A stretch of DNA of 5,594 nt from Alphaproteobacteria bacterium (GCA_019508105.1 JAEKMB010000276.1:1-5594), one strand, 5' to 3'. Positions 1 through 5,419 are shown, counted from the stretch's first letter. Translations and numbers: made by a program. Notes: generated from the sequence alone by a model not told the origin.

Positions 1-108
1 GACGCCGCTGCCGGCCAGGTTCTTATCGCCGCCGAAGCACTGACCGGCCAATCCGACCATCTCAAGGAGCTGGTCGGCCGCTTTCTGGCGGGCGTCAAGG
101 CGGCCTAA
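1..108 (+). CDS. Methyl-accepting chemotaxis protein, C-terminal end (partial)
   Basis: Frame 1 is open from the first base and ends in TAA at 106-108, giving 35 codons. The visible protein runs from DAAAGQVLIAAEAL to FLAGVKAA. The pattern of small residues, 'VL.AA..L..QS..L...V..FL..V', is typical of the last helix of the cytoplasmic signalling domain of chemoreceptors, where the antiparallel coiled coil ends. Such receptors pass ligand signals to CheA through CheW. The ligand-binding region and the conserved hairpin tip lie outside the window, so the stimulus cannot be inferred. There is no CheR/CheB-binding pentapeptide at the C-terminus. The stop codon overlaps the stop codon of the convergent minus-strand gene. 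The assignment rests on a short, fairly generic helical tail, so another coiled-coil signalling protein is possible. Confidence 0.72.
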   Translation, partial: DAAAGQVLIAAEALTGQSDHLKELVGRFLAGVKAA

Positions 109-1295
109 CGGCGATCAATATCTCGCGGCGCGGGCGCCACATTCGCGGCCTGATTTAAGGGCAGGGCCCGAAAGCTCCTGGCGGAAGACAGAGCCGCGCT
201 CCTGTCGGCGGCACTGATCTGCGCATTCAGCACGGACAGGCGCCGGCTGGATTGCTGATCTCCGGTGCTTGCCGCTATCGCGTACCATTTATAGGCATCC
301 TGCAAGCTCTGCGGAACACCATCGCCCCGTTCGTAAAGCACGGCCAGGTTGAACTGCGAATCCGAGAGGCCAAGCAGAGCGGCCTTGGCAAACAAGCGTG
401 CGGCTTCGGCCATGTTTCTGTGCGGCCCCGCGGTGTTGAGGCATGCCAAGTTGTGTATGGCTTTGCGATTGCCCCGAGCGGCCGCACGACTGTACCATTT
501 CGCGGCTTTGACAAGATCTCGGTCCAGGCCAAGGCCCCGTTCGTAGAGAATGCCCAATCGGTATTGTGCAACCGGCTGGCCCTTTTCGGCGGCACGAGTC
601 AGGAGCCTGGCTGCATCCGAATGCGTTGCCGGCTGAGGGGAGTCCAACGCTCGAAGGTCCAGGATGGTCAGGGCTTGAGGATCGCCGGCATTGGCGCGCC
701 GAAGGAGGCGCTGGTTGAGCGACGCGCTTGTTAACGGCACTTGCCTGCTGGGAGTAAGGGACAGAGGTTCGGTCACGGCGTGCATGCTTCGGGCTCCTCC
801 TGTGGCGGCTGGCGCCATTCGAAGTGCGTCCCGGAAAGTTCCGCTTGCAAGTGCCAGGATAAAGAAGGACGTGATCCCGGCGGCCAGGAATAGCGCCTTG
901 CGCGGGGAGAGTTCGAATGTCCTGCTCGGCTTTGTCTCGGGACTAAAGATACCCATGAAGGTAGGCCAGCCGGCCGTCTGCGCCGAACGCGTCGCCGCGT
1001 GACCTAGTGCCATCGAGTATCTCGCGCTGGGGCATTCCAGCATTTCCAGGCGCCGGTCAATGGCAGCAACGCGGCCGAATTTCCCCTGCAACCCCGGTCC
1101 TTGGGAAAGGGACCGTTGCAGCAAGCGGAGCTGGGCGGCCACCTCCGCATGTCGAGGATTCCCATCGGCGCGGCGGTCCGCGCATCTGGTCAAAAATACG
1201 TCAATCTCGGAAAGAATATGTTCGAGAGCGTCGGAACGCACACCGTTTCCGGAGTGCGGCTCCAGGCCGGCAGCAAAAAGTCGTTCCATCGACAC
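105..1295 (-). CDS. PodJ-like Sel1-repeat membrane protein, short form
   Basis: This 396-residue protein appears to be a single-pass membrane protein. Residues 1-132 form a probably cytoplasmic part, with helical, charged stretches at about 22-90. Residues 133-153 (ALFLAAGITSFFILALA) form one transmembrane segment. The rest is probably periplasmic and holds three clear Sel1 repeats at about 243-279, 280-313 and 314-349, preceded by a partial repeat at about 226-242. The repeats resemble those of alphaproteobacterial polar localisation factor PodJ, as in 'SQFNLAVLYERG.GV..SL.DAYKWY'. Full-length PodJ has a long N-terminal coiled coil and a C-terminal peptidoglycan-binding domain. Both are absent here, so equivalence to PodJ is not claimed; the role is probably scaffolding at the envelope. 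The start may be GTG at 1295-1293 (GAGGA 4 bases upstream) or ATG at 1289-1287 (10 bases); the GTG is used. It is the last gene of a three-gene minus-strand operon, 37 bases after the response regulator. Other Sel1 scaffolds remain possible. Confidence 0.82.
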   Translation of the reverse strand: MSMERLFAAGLEPHSGNGVRSDALEHILSEIDVFLTRCADRRADGNPRHAEVAAQLRLLQRSLSQGPGLQGKFGRVAAIDRRLEMLECPSARYSMALGHAATRSAQTAGWPTFMGIFSPETKPSRTFELSPRKALFLAAGITSFFILALASGTFRDALRMAPAATGGARSMHAVTEPLSLTPSRQVPLTSASLNQRLLRRANAGDPQALTILDLRALDSPQPATHSDAARLLTRAAEKGQPVAQYRLGILYERGLGLDRDLVKAAKWYSRAAARGNRKAIHNLACLNTAGPHRNMAEAARLFAKAALLGLSDSQFNLAVLYERGDGVPQSLQDAYKWYAIAASTGDQQSSRRLSVLNAQISAADRSAALSSARSFRALPLNQAANVAPAPRDIDRR

Positions 1296-1332
1296 GTCTT
1301 CCTCGCCGTCAGTCGTGATCTTGGTCCGCGCT

Positions 1333-1992
1333 TTATGCCGCGCGTGGAAGCATATAGCCGTCGCGCACCGTTTCTATGAAACGCCGGCCGTCGGCGGCAG
1401 CAGCCAATTTTTTCCGCAGCCGACAAACATAAAGCTCGATCATGGGACTGTCGGGCCCCAGGCCGTCCATATAGATCTGATTGATCAGCGTCTCCTTGCT
1501 CACGGCAACGCCCTGCCGCAAGAACAATGCTTCCAGCAGCTGATATTCCTTGCGGTTGAGGGAAACCTGCGTTTGGTTGATCGCTACTTTCTTGCTGGCA
1601 AGGTCGACCGTCATGGGCCCAAAGCAGAAGCTGGCCATGCAGTGACCGCGCGCGCGCCTGGCCAGCGCTCGTATGCGAGCGACAAGTTCATGGCTGGATA
1701 ACGGTCTGGGCATGCAGTCATCCGCGCCACTATTGAGCAGGAGGGCGGACCGACCGACCGGCAGGTTGGGCGAGACCACAATCAACGGGGCGGCTATTCG
1801 GGCTGAGCGCAAGCGCTGTATGTCTCGCGGACTCGCACTATGGTCCTCGACAATGACGACGTCATAATCATAGGTCTGGGCACAGTGAATGGCCTCCTCC
1901 AGGCAGGATACGCCATCGAAGTTCAAGTCATGACGGCGCAGAATCAGGCTCACGTCCCGGGACGCGTCATTTTCGATCAGCAAAACGCGCAT
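1333..1992 (-). CDS. CtrA-like OmpR-family response regulator with degenerate receiver
   Basis: The product (219 residues, against about 231 for CtrA) is a two-domain transcription factor. Residues 1-115 form a receiver and 122-219 an OmpR-type winged helix. It resembles the cell-cycle regulator CtrA throughout, for example MRVLLIE at the start, YDYD in front of strand 3, 'GADD....P....ELVARI.A..RR..GH' at the receiver end, and RKEYQLLEAL and CRLRKKLAAA in the DNA-binding domain. The receiver active site is altered. Strand 3 reads DVVIVED, placing Glu49 (GAG) where CtrA has the phosphorylated Asp51. The acidic pocket is E7-N8-D9, and the conserved Lys is Arg96; Ser74 is kept. It may act without phosphorylation, with Glu49 as a possible mimic of the phosphorylated state. 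The start ATG lies 9 bases after the hydrolase stop, and the AGGG ribosome site overlaps that stop, which suggests translational coupling. It is a CtrA paralogue rather than CtrA itself, given the active-site changes and neighbourhood. Confidence 0.9.
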   Translation of the reverse strand: MRVLLIENDASRDVSLILRRHDLNFDGVSCLEEAIHCAQTYDYDVVIVEDHSASPRDIQRLRSARIAAPLIVVSPNLPVGRSALLLNSGADDCMPRPLSSHELVARIRALARRARGHCMASFCFGPMTVDLASKKVAINQTQVSLNRKEYQLLEALFLRQGVAVSKETLINQIYMDGLGPDSPMIELYVCRLRKKLAAAADGRRFIETVRDGYMLPRAA

Positions 1993-2015
1993 TTGTTGGC
2001 CCTAATCCAGCAGAC
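1993..2015 (-). promoter_or_regulatory. Coupled ribosome-binding site between hydrolase and response regulator
   Basis: On the minus strand the hydrolase stop TAG is part of TAGGG, and the AGGG serves as the only Shine-Dalgarno-like sequence before the regulator ATG, about 8 bases away. There is no room for a separate promoter. Translation of the regulator is therefore likely to depend on ribosomes finishing the hydrolase. The site is seen in the sequence; the coupling is inferred. Confidence 0.5.
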
Positions 2016-2646
2016 TGGGAAGAAGCAAGGCTAGCTCAGTGTCCCTGGTCCGGTAAAAAATGTGATGGCCGACCTGGGCGACCCGGTCCATGCGTGCAGC
2101 CCAGTCCGGATGAGACGGCAAGGCGTGATAGAAGGTCGCGCCAGGGGCGATCTCAGCCTGTCGGACTTCTCCCGCCAGCAGTCGCGCTGCCAGAATCTGG
2201 GATGCCTGCCACGCGGCATCTTCTTTCGGGCGGTTAAGGGAGCCGTCGCAAGCGAAAGTGAACTGGCAGGCACTTTGGTTCGCGCCCTCATAGACGACGG
2301 CGCAGATGGTCCGGCCATGCGAGCCGCCCGACAAGCGGCGCAGGATAACCCTGGCGACGGCAAGTTGCCCCTCATCGGGCTCGCCGCGGGCTTCGAAATA
2401 GATGGCTTCGGCAAGACAATGTTGTTCCAGCAGCAACCCGCGTATCGCTCCCGCGCTTGATGTGCTCTGGGAAATCGGTCCGGGCAAGCTGACTACTGGC
2501 GTAGCGGGCTTGAGCTCGATCCGCACCGGCTCAGGGACAGGGATCGGCGCCGGCTGGGCAAGGGCAATGATCGCCGTCGCCAGAAGAAACGCCACTGTCA
2601 ATGTCAGGAAATTCGCAATCCGCTCCAGCAGGGCATGTTGCGTCAT
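2002..2646 (-). CDS. SleB-type cell wall hydrolase (Hydrolase_2 family)
   Basis: From the chosen start the protein has 214 residues. Residues 12-30 (NFLTLTVAFLLATAIIALA) are a signal peptide or membrane anchor with possible cleavage after ALA-30. A Pro-rich linker (32-58) follows, then the hydrolase domain at about 75-200. Hallmarks are CLAEAIYFEARGEP (78-90), GQLAVARVILRR, ICAVVYEG, CQFTFACDG (127-135) and GATFYHA followed by 'P.WA..M.RV..VG.H.FY'. In this family the conserved Glu of the EARGE motif is in the active site, and the enzymes cut the glycan strand of peptidoglycan. The protein probably acts in the periplasm on growing or dividing wall. The ORF is open 64 codons further upstream (to 2838), but that extension is Arg/His/Pro-rich with no family match. 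ATG 2646-2644 is preceded by AAAGG at 9 bases and leads directly into the signal sequence. It is the first recognised gene of the minus-strand operon. Confidence 0.92.
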   Translation of the reverse strand: MTQHALLERIANFLTLTVAFLLATAIIALAQPAPIPVPEPVRIELKPATPVVSLPGPISQSTSSAGAIRGLLLEQHCLAEAIYFEARGEPDEGQLAVARVILRRLSGGSHGRTICAVVYEGANQSACQFTFACDGSLNRPKEDAAWQASQILAARLLAGEVRQAEIAPGATFYHALPSHPDWAARMDRVAQVGHHIFYRTRDTELALLLPSLLD

Positions 2647-2975
2647 ATCAGGATGCCTTTCATGCCGAAGTGGTTGCCGGTTCGAGTGGGAAGACGGTGC
2701 CAGCGGGTTTCCCCGGTGCGGTTTATCCGCGGCATGGTACGGCGCGCGCGCCCCTGCCAGACGCCAAATGCCGAGATATGGTTGGTGCCGGTGGACATGC
2801 GGCGCAGCGATGTTTTCGCGACGCCGATAATTCCGCATCGCCTGCGCGTGTGAATAACGCCATGTGAGGCTCGCGCGGCGGAGTTTGCCGCTGGCTTGAC
2901 GGTGAACCGGCGATTGCGCGCCATTGATTGCCCGGTGTCCTGCAAATCTTTTCCCTTCCCTCTCGTTCGTGTTTC

Positions 2976-3016
2976 AAAATAGGACATGGCTGCACAAGCG
3001 CATTGCGATTTATCAA
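2976..3016 (-). promoter_or_regulatory. FixK/FNR-type operator with class II promoter for the minus-strand operon
   Basis: TTGCGATTTATCAA at 3003-3016 matches the FixK-type pattern TTG(A/C)-N6-(T/G)CAA exactly and the FNR pattern TTGAT-N4-ATCAA at 8 of 10 positions. On the minus strand it is followed after 21 bases by TATTTT (2981-2976), matching 4 of 6 bases of the -10 consensus. That predicts transcription from about 2969, with the operator centred near -40.5, the spacing at which Crp/Fnr proteins contact RNA polymerase as class II activators. No -35 hexamer is visible (AATGCG at the expected place), which fits activator dependence. No good -10 sits at the equivalent distance on the plus strand, so the site serves the hydrolase operon better than the regulator's own gene. 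The transcription start is inferred. Confidence 0.55.
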
Positions 3017-3151
3017 GCAGGTGGCAACCAGCCGTTTCAGCGTACGGGATTCTGCGTAGGCTCGCGGGCGTCATTCGGTCCTGTGACGGCGCGCTCGGTG
3101 CTGCGCATCAGGGTTTCAGGACGCCGGCTACGTAGGTATTTTGCCGAACTA

Positions 3152-3217
3152 CCATCGGCGCCCCTGACCCTATTCATTAACCACACGGAAACACGTCCCG
3201 TGGTTCCGCCGATGGGG
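3152..3217 (+). promoter_or_regulatory. Possible leader hairpin covering the Crp/Fnr ribosome-binding site
   Basis: CCATCGGCG (3152-3160) and CGCCGATGG (3207-3215) are perfect 9-base complements. The right arm overlaps the GGGG ribosome site (3214-3217). A smaller stem, CACGG/CCGTG (3184-3188 with 3198-3202), lies inside the 46-base loop. If formed in the mRNA, the outer stem would hide the ribosome site of the regulator gene. The pairing is visible, but folding and function are inferred, and a chance match in GC-rich DNA cannot be excluded. Confidence 0.3.
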
Positions 3218-3225
3218 TACAAAAA

Positions 3226-3939
3226 ATGGCAATCAGTTTGAGCACGGCGCGCAACAGCGCTGCATTTTCTTCCAACAGGCCGCCGCTGGATTTGTCGTGC
3301 GCGCCGGCCACGCTGGCAGATTTCCTGCCGGAGATACGCGACTATGCGACCCGGCAATGTTTCAACCGGAATGAGACGATCTTCAACCAGGACGATCCGT
3401 CGGACTATGTCTACCGGATCCTGACCGGCACGGTGAGACTCTGCCGCTATATGCCGGATGGCCGTCGCTATATCGTCGATTTCCTGCTGGAAGGTGATCT
3501 GATGGGCTTTGTTGAAAGCCCAGACATGCCCGCAACGGCAGAAGCGGTGACCGACTGTTTGATCCAGGTTTATCCCCGGGAGTGCTTTGACCAACTTGCG
3601 CGCGGCAACGCCGCGATCAGAACGCAGCTTCTCTGTCACCTCTCTGCCAACCTGCTGACGGCTCAGCAACACATGTTCGTGCTGGGTTGCCAGAGAGCGA
3701 AAGAGCGGGTCGCGTCCTTTTTGCTGCGCCTGGCCGACCGCGAGGGGTTGAGTTGCGGCGACCGGCTTTCTCTGCCGATGGGCCGGCAGGATATTGCAGA
3801 CCATCTCGGCTTAACCATCGAGACCACAAGCCGGATGATCAGTGCTCTTCGCAATGAGGAGGCCATTCTGATCCCGAACAGTCAGCAGATCGTGTTGCGC
3901 GATATGGGCGCGCTTCGGGCCTTGGCAGCGGAGGCCTAG
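3226..3939 (+). CDS. Crp/Fnr-family transcriptional regulator, FixK-like
   Basis: This 237-residue protein has a cyclic-nucleotide-binding-type beta roll at about 30-120, a dimerisation helix at about 125-160 (ending CQRAKERVASFLLRLA) and a helix-turn-helix at about 183-212. The segment LPMGRQDIADHLGLTIETTSRMIS is typical of FNR/FixK proteins. The recognition helix has E199, S202 and R203, the E-x-x-S-R triad that reads TTGA-type half-sites in FNR, agreeing with the operator at 3003-3016. Eight cysteines are present (25, 45, 73, 111, 120, 137, 155, 177), but not the clustered N-terminal set that holds the FNR iron-sulphur cluster. Direct oxygen sensing of that kind is unlikely. ATG 3226-3228 follows GGGG at 8 bases, a modest ribosome site. 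It is divergent from the hydrolase operon and 1 base from the PAS gene, so the PAS protein may be its partner. The effector is unknown. Confidence 0.9.
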   Translation: MAISLSTARNSAAFSSNRPPLDLSCAPATLADFLPEIRDYATRQCFNRNETIFNQDDPSDYVYRILTGTVRLCRYMPDGRRYIVDFLLEGDLMGFVESPDMPATAEAVTDCLIQVYPRECFDQLARGNAAIRTQLLCHLSANLLTAQQHMFVLGCQRAKERVASFLLRLADREGLSCGDRLSLPMGRQDIADHLGLTIETTSRMISALRNEEAILIPNSQQIVLRDMGALRALAAEA

Positions 3940-3943
3940 GATG
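3930..3943 (+). promoter_or_regulatory. Strong ribosome-binding site for the PAS gene inside the Crp/Fnr gene end
   Basis: GGAGG (3930-3934) lies 6 bases before ATG 3941-3943, overlapping the last codons of the Crp/Fnr gene, whose TAG ends at 3939. This is a near-ideal site and fixes the start of the downstream gene. Its strength, compared with the weak GGGG before the regulator, suggests the PAS protein is made in at least equal amounts. Confidence 0.75.
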
Positions 3944-5308
3944 CGCTGGCTCCCAGCTTTGATTCAACACGCTTCTGCGCTGCCTTTGATCGGGCTTTTC
4001 TGGCTGTTGGGGGCGTGCTGGATACTCGTCATTGTGCGCAACCTTCGCCGCAAATCCCGTTGTGAAAAGGAACTGGCGGACATCGCCCGGCATTTTCGCG
4101 AAGCCCTGTTGGCAGGGGCGGCGGAGCGGCTGCATTATCAGGAAATGCTCGACGCCCTTCCCACCCCCGCATGGCTGAAAAACAGCGAGGGCAAGGTCAG
4201 CTGGGCCAACCAGGCTTATCTCACCCTGCTCAGCTTCAGGGATCTGGAGGACGTTGCTGAACCAGGCGCTGCATGGGACGCCGTGGAGCAATGGCTCACG
4301 GCGCAGGCTGAGCACACCGCTGCTCCAGCGCGGGGCAGGGGATGCAGGACGGTAAAGGGCGCCCCGCACGTCTTTTCCCTGACGGTGGTGCCTCTGAAGG
4401 ACCGCGGTAGCGCCGGCTTCGCCGCGGATGTGACGACCTTGGTGCGTACGGAATCGGCGGCCCGGCAGGCGAAAGAAGCCAGCCAGGACATGATCGAGCG
4501 CCTGCCCATGGCGCTCGCTATATTTGATCGGGATCAGCGCCTTGTGAGTTACAACAGCGTCTATGCCGGGCTTTGGGGTCTTTCCTCCGATTGGCTCAGG
4601 CAGCGGCCGAGCTATGGCGAAATTCTTGACCTGTTGCGCGACAAAAGAAACGTTCCCGAACAGCGAAACTTCCAGGATTGGAAATCAGCCCAACTTCGTT
4701 CCATGGGGGATAGGAAACCGGTGGAGGAATGCTGGCACCTTCCAGGTGGCAAAAGCCTGCATATTCGCTGCCAGCCGCATCTTGCTGGAGGCTCTTTCCT
4801 CCTGATTGAGGAGGTTACCCATCGCCTGCAGTTGGAGGCCTCGCTGAATCTTTTGACCCAGGTCCAGAAAGCCACCCTCGATACGCTTGACCGGGGTATG
4901 GCGATCTTTGGAACCGACGGCCGTCTGGTGCTCCACAACGCGCTGTTCTCGAATATGTGGCAGCTATCGGAATCCGAGCTGGTCCACCAGCCACACTTTG
5001 CGGAGATTGCCGAACTTTGCTCCGGGCGCATCGGACCGGATGCCACCTGGGCGATTATTTCCCGCGCGGTCAATTCGGCCGCGCCCGAACAATTGGGAGA
5101 ATGGGCAACAAGCCGGCGAGCAGACGGCCGGACACTCTCGCTGTCGCTGGCCCGTCTGCCCAACGGTGCCACAGTGGTGACCTTCACCGATGCTACCGAC
5201 CTCGAAAAATTCGGCGGACTGCAGAACGGGCAGTCCCGCGCGCCGGGGCAAGCAGGATTGAGGCAGGAATCGCGCCTGTCCCCGGCCGCCCGTGCCGCCG
5301 CCAAATAG
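3941..5308 (+). CDS. Membrane-anchored triple-PAS sensor protein, DivL-like input region without kinase core
   Basis: The 455-residue product has a transmembrane segment at about 14-33 (LPLIGLFWLLGACWILVIV) followed by Arg/Lys, so the rest is probably cytoplasmic. A helical linker (40-66) leads to three PAS-like domains: about 67-168 (LDALPTPAWLKNSEGKVSWAN), 183-293 (IERLPMALAIFDRDQRLVSYN) and 312-418 (LDTLDRGMAIFGTDGRLVLHN). Helical connectors at about 168-183 and 293-311 join them. The layout and wording match the sensory half of large alphaproteobacterial histidine kinases of the DivL type. In those, the last PAS ('ATVVTFTDATD') is followed by a coiled coil and an HxLRTPL-type kinase core. 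Here the protein ends 35 residues after that point in a Gly/Arg/Ala-rich tail with no DHp or ATPase domain. The other two frames and the downstream bases show no kinase remnant, so one frameshift does not explain the loss. The gene starts 1 base after the Crp/Fnr stop. It may sense a ligand or redox state and act by protein contact. Confidence 0.85.
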   Translation: MRWLPALIQHASALPLIGLFWLLGACWILVIVRNLRRKSRCEKELADIARHFREALLAGAAERLHYQEMLDALPTPAWLKNSEGKVSWANQAYLTLLSFRDLEDVAEPGAAWDAVEQWLTAQAEHTAAPARGRGCRTVKGAPHVFSLTVVPLKDRGSAGFAADVTTLVRTESAARQAKEASQDMIERLPMALAIFDRDQRLVSYNSVYAGLWGLSSDWLRQRPSYGEILDLLRDKRNVPEQRNFQDWKSAQLRSMGDRKPVEECWHLPGGKSLHIRCQPHLAGGSFLLIEEVTHRLQLEASLNLLTQVQKATLDTLDRGMAIFGTDGRLVLHNALFSNMWQLSESELVHQPHFAEIAELCSGRIGPDATWAIISRAVNSAAPEQLGEWATSRRADGRTLSLSLARLPNGATVVTFTDATDLEKFGGLQNGQSRAPGQAGLRQESRLSPAARAAAK

Positions 5309-5339
5309 AAAGCTCCGTGATCTGACAATGGCTTAGCGG

Positions 5340-5362
5340 CCCCATACCTTTGGGTAATGGGG
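5340..5362 (+). terminator. Possible weak terminator hairpin after the PAS gene
   Basis: CCCCAT-ACC (5340-5348), a TTTG loop, and GGT-A-ATGGGG (5353-5362) form a stem of nine pairs with one bulged A. It lies 32 bases after the PAS stop codon. No T-run follows (TAATACC comes next), so it is not a classic intrinsic terminator. It may instead be a transcript-end stabilising stem. Confidence 0.3.
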
Positions 5363-5376
5363 TAATACCAATGGAA

Positions 5377-5419
5377 GTTAACAGCACAGGGATAATTGGG
5401 TTAACGAACGCGGCGAATC
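5377..5419 (+). promoter_or_regulatory. Candidate promoter with paired GTTAAC sites and a GANTC site
   Basis: GATAAT (5391-5396) matches 5 of 6 bases of the -10 consensus. It is flanked by identical palindromic GTTAAC hexamers at 5377-5382 and 5400-5405, 23 bases start to start. A GAATC (GANTC, CcrM methylation target) follows at 5415-5419. No convincing -35 is present at 16-18 bases. TTAAC is the CtrA half-site core, but the spacing is not the TTAA-N7-TTAA of a full CtrA box. A regulated promoter for the gene starting at 5435 is plausible. Confidence 0.35.

Larger units (their letters stand above)
2647..3225. other. Divergent intergenic region (579 bases)
   Basis: No recognisable protein is encoded here. 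It holds a FixK/FNR-type operator and a minus-strand -10 element (2976-3016), one GANTC site (GATTC, 3048-3052, the CcrM methylation target in alphaproteobacteria), a pyrimidine-rich plus-strand tract (about 2948-2968), and an inverted repeat before the Crp/Fnr gene (3152-3160 with 3207-3215). A minus-strand reading frame ends at 2643 in a TGA that overlaps the hydrolase ATG as ATGA. It could start at ATG 2924-2922 (93 residues) or TTG 2945-2943 (100 residues). It is Arg-rich, resembles nothing I recognise, and has higher GC at codon position 2 than at position 1, which argues against coding. If the minus-strand promoter is right, the hydrolase mRNA has a leader of about 320 bases. Confidence 0.7.

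Noticed and set aside
1060..1701. 213-residue plus-strand open frame across the regulator/PodJ-like junction
   Set aside because: It spans the antisense of two well-supported genes and has no recognisable motif.
2647..2838. 64-codon N-terminal extension of the hydrolase frame
   Set aside because: It is Arg/His/Pro-rich with no family match, while the internal ATG at 2646 has an AAAGG site and leads directly into a signal-like segment.
2986..3135. 49-codon plus-strand frame starting ATGGCTGCACAAG
   Set aside because: AGGA is only 1 base from the ATG, the frame covers the operator, and the peptide looks random.
3177..3182. TTAACC as a CtrA binding site before the Crp/Fnr gene
   Set aside because: It is only a half-site; the second TTAA at 7 bases is absent (GAAA instead), and single hits are expected by chance.
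2924..3241. 105-residue plus-strand open frame in the intergenic region
   Set aside because: It has no good ribosome site or family match, runs through the operator and overlaps the Crp/Fnr start.
3037..3804. 255-residue minus-strand open frame opposite the Crp/Fnr gene
   Set aside because: It lies antisense to a clear Crp/Fnr coding region and shows no recognisable domain; long antisense frames are common in GC-rich genes.
3958..3969. TTGATTCAA palindrome near the PAS gene start as a second FNR-type site
   Set aside because: The half-sites are 1 base apart rather than the 6 needed by FNR/FixK, and it lies in coding sequence.
5209..5308. Frameshift hiding a kinase domain at the end of the PAS gene
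   Set aside because: The other two frames give Arg/Cys-rich peptides or early stops with no HisKA-like H-x-L-R-T-P motif, so no remnant supports it within the window.
4612..5328. 238-residue minus-strand open frame opposite the PAS gene
   Set aside because: It is a Ser/Arg/Cys-rich antisense shadow of a convincing PAS protein with no domain of its own.
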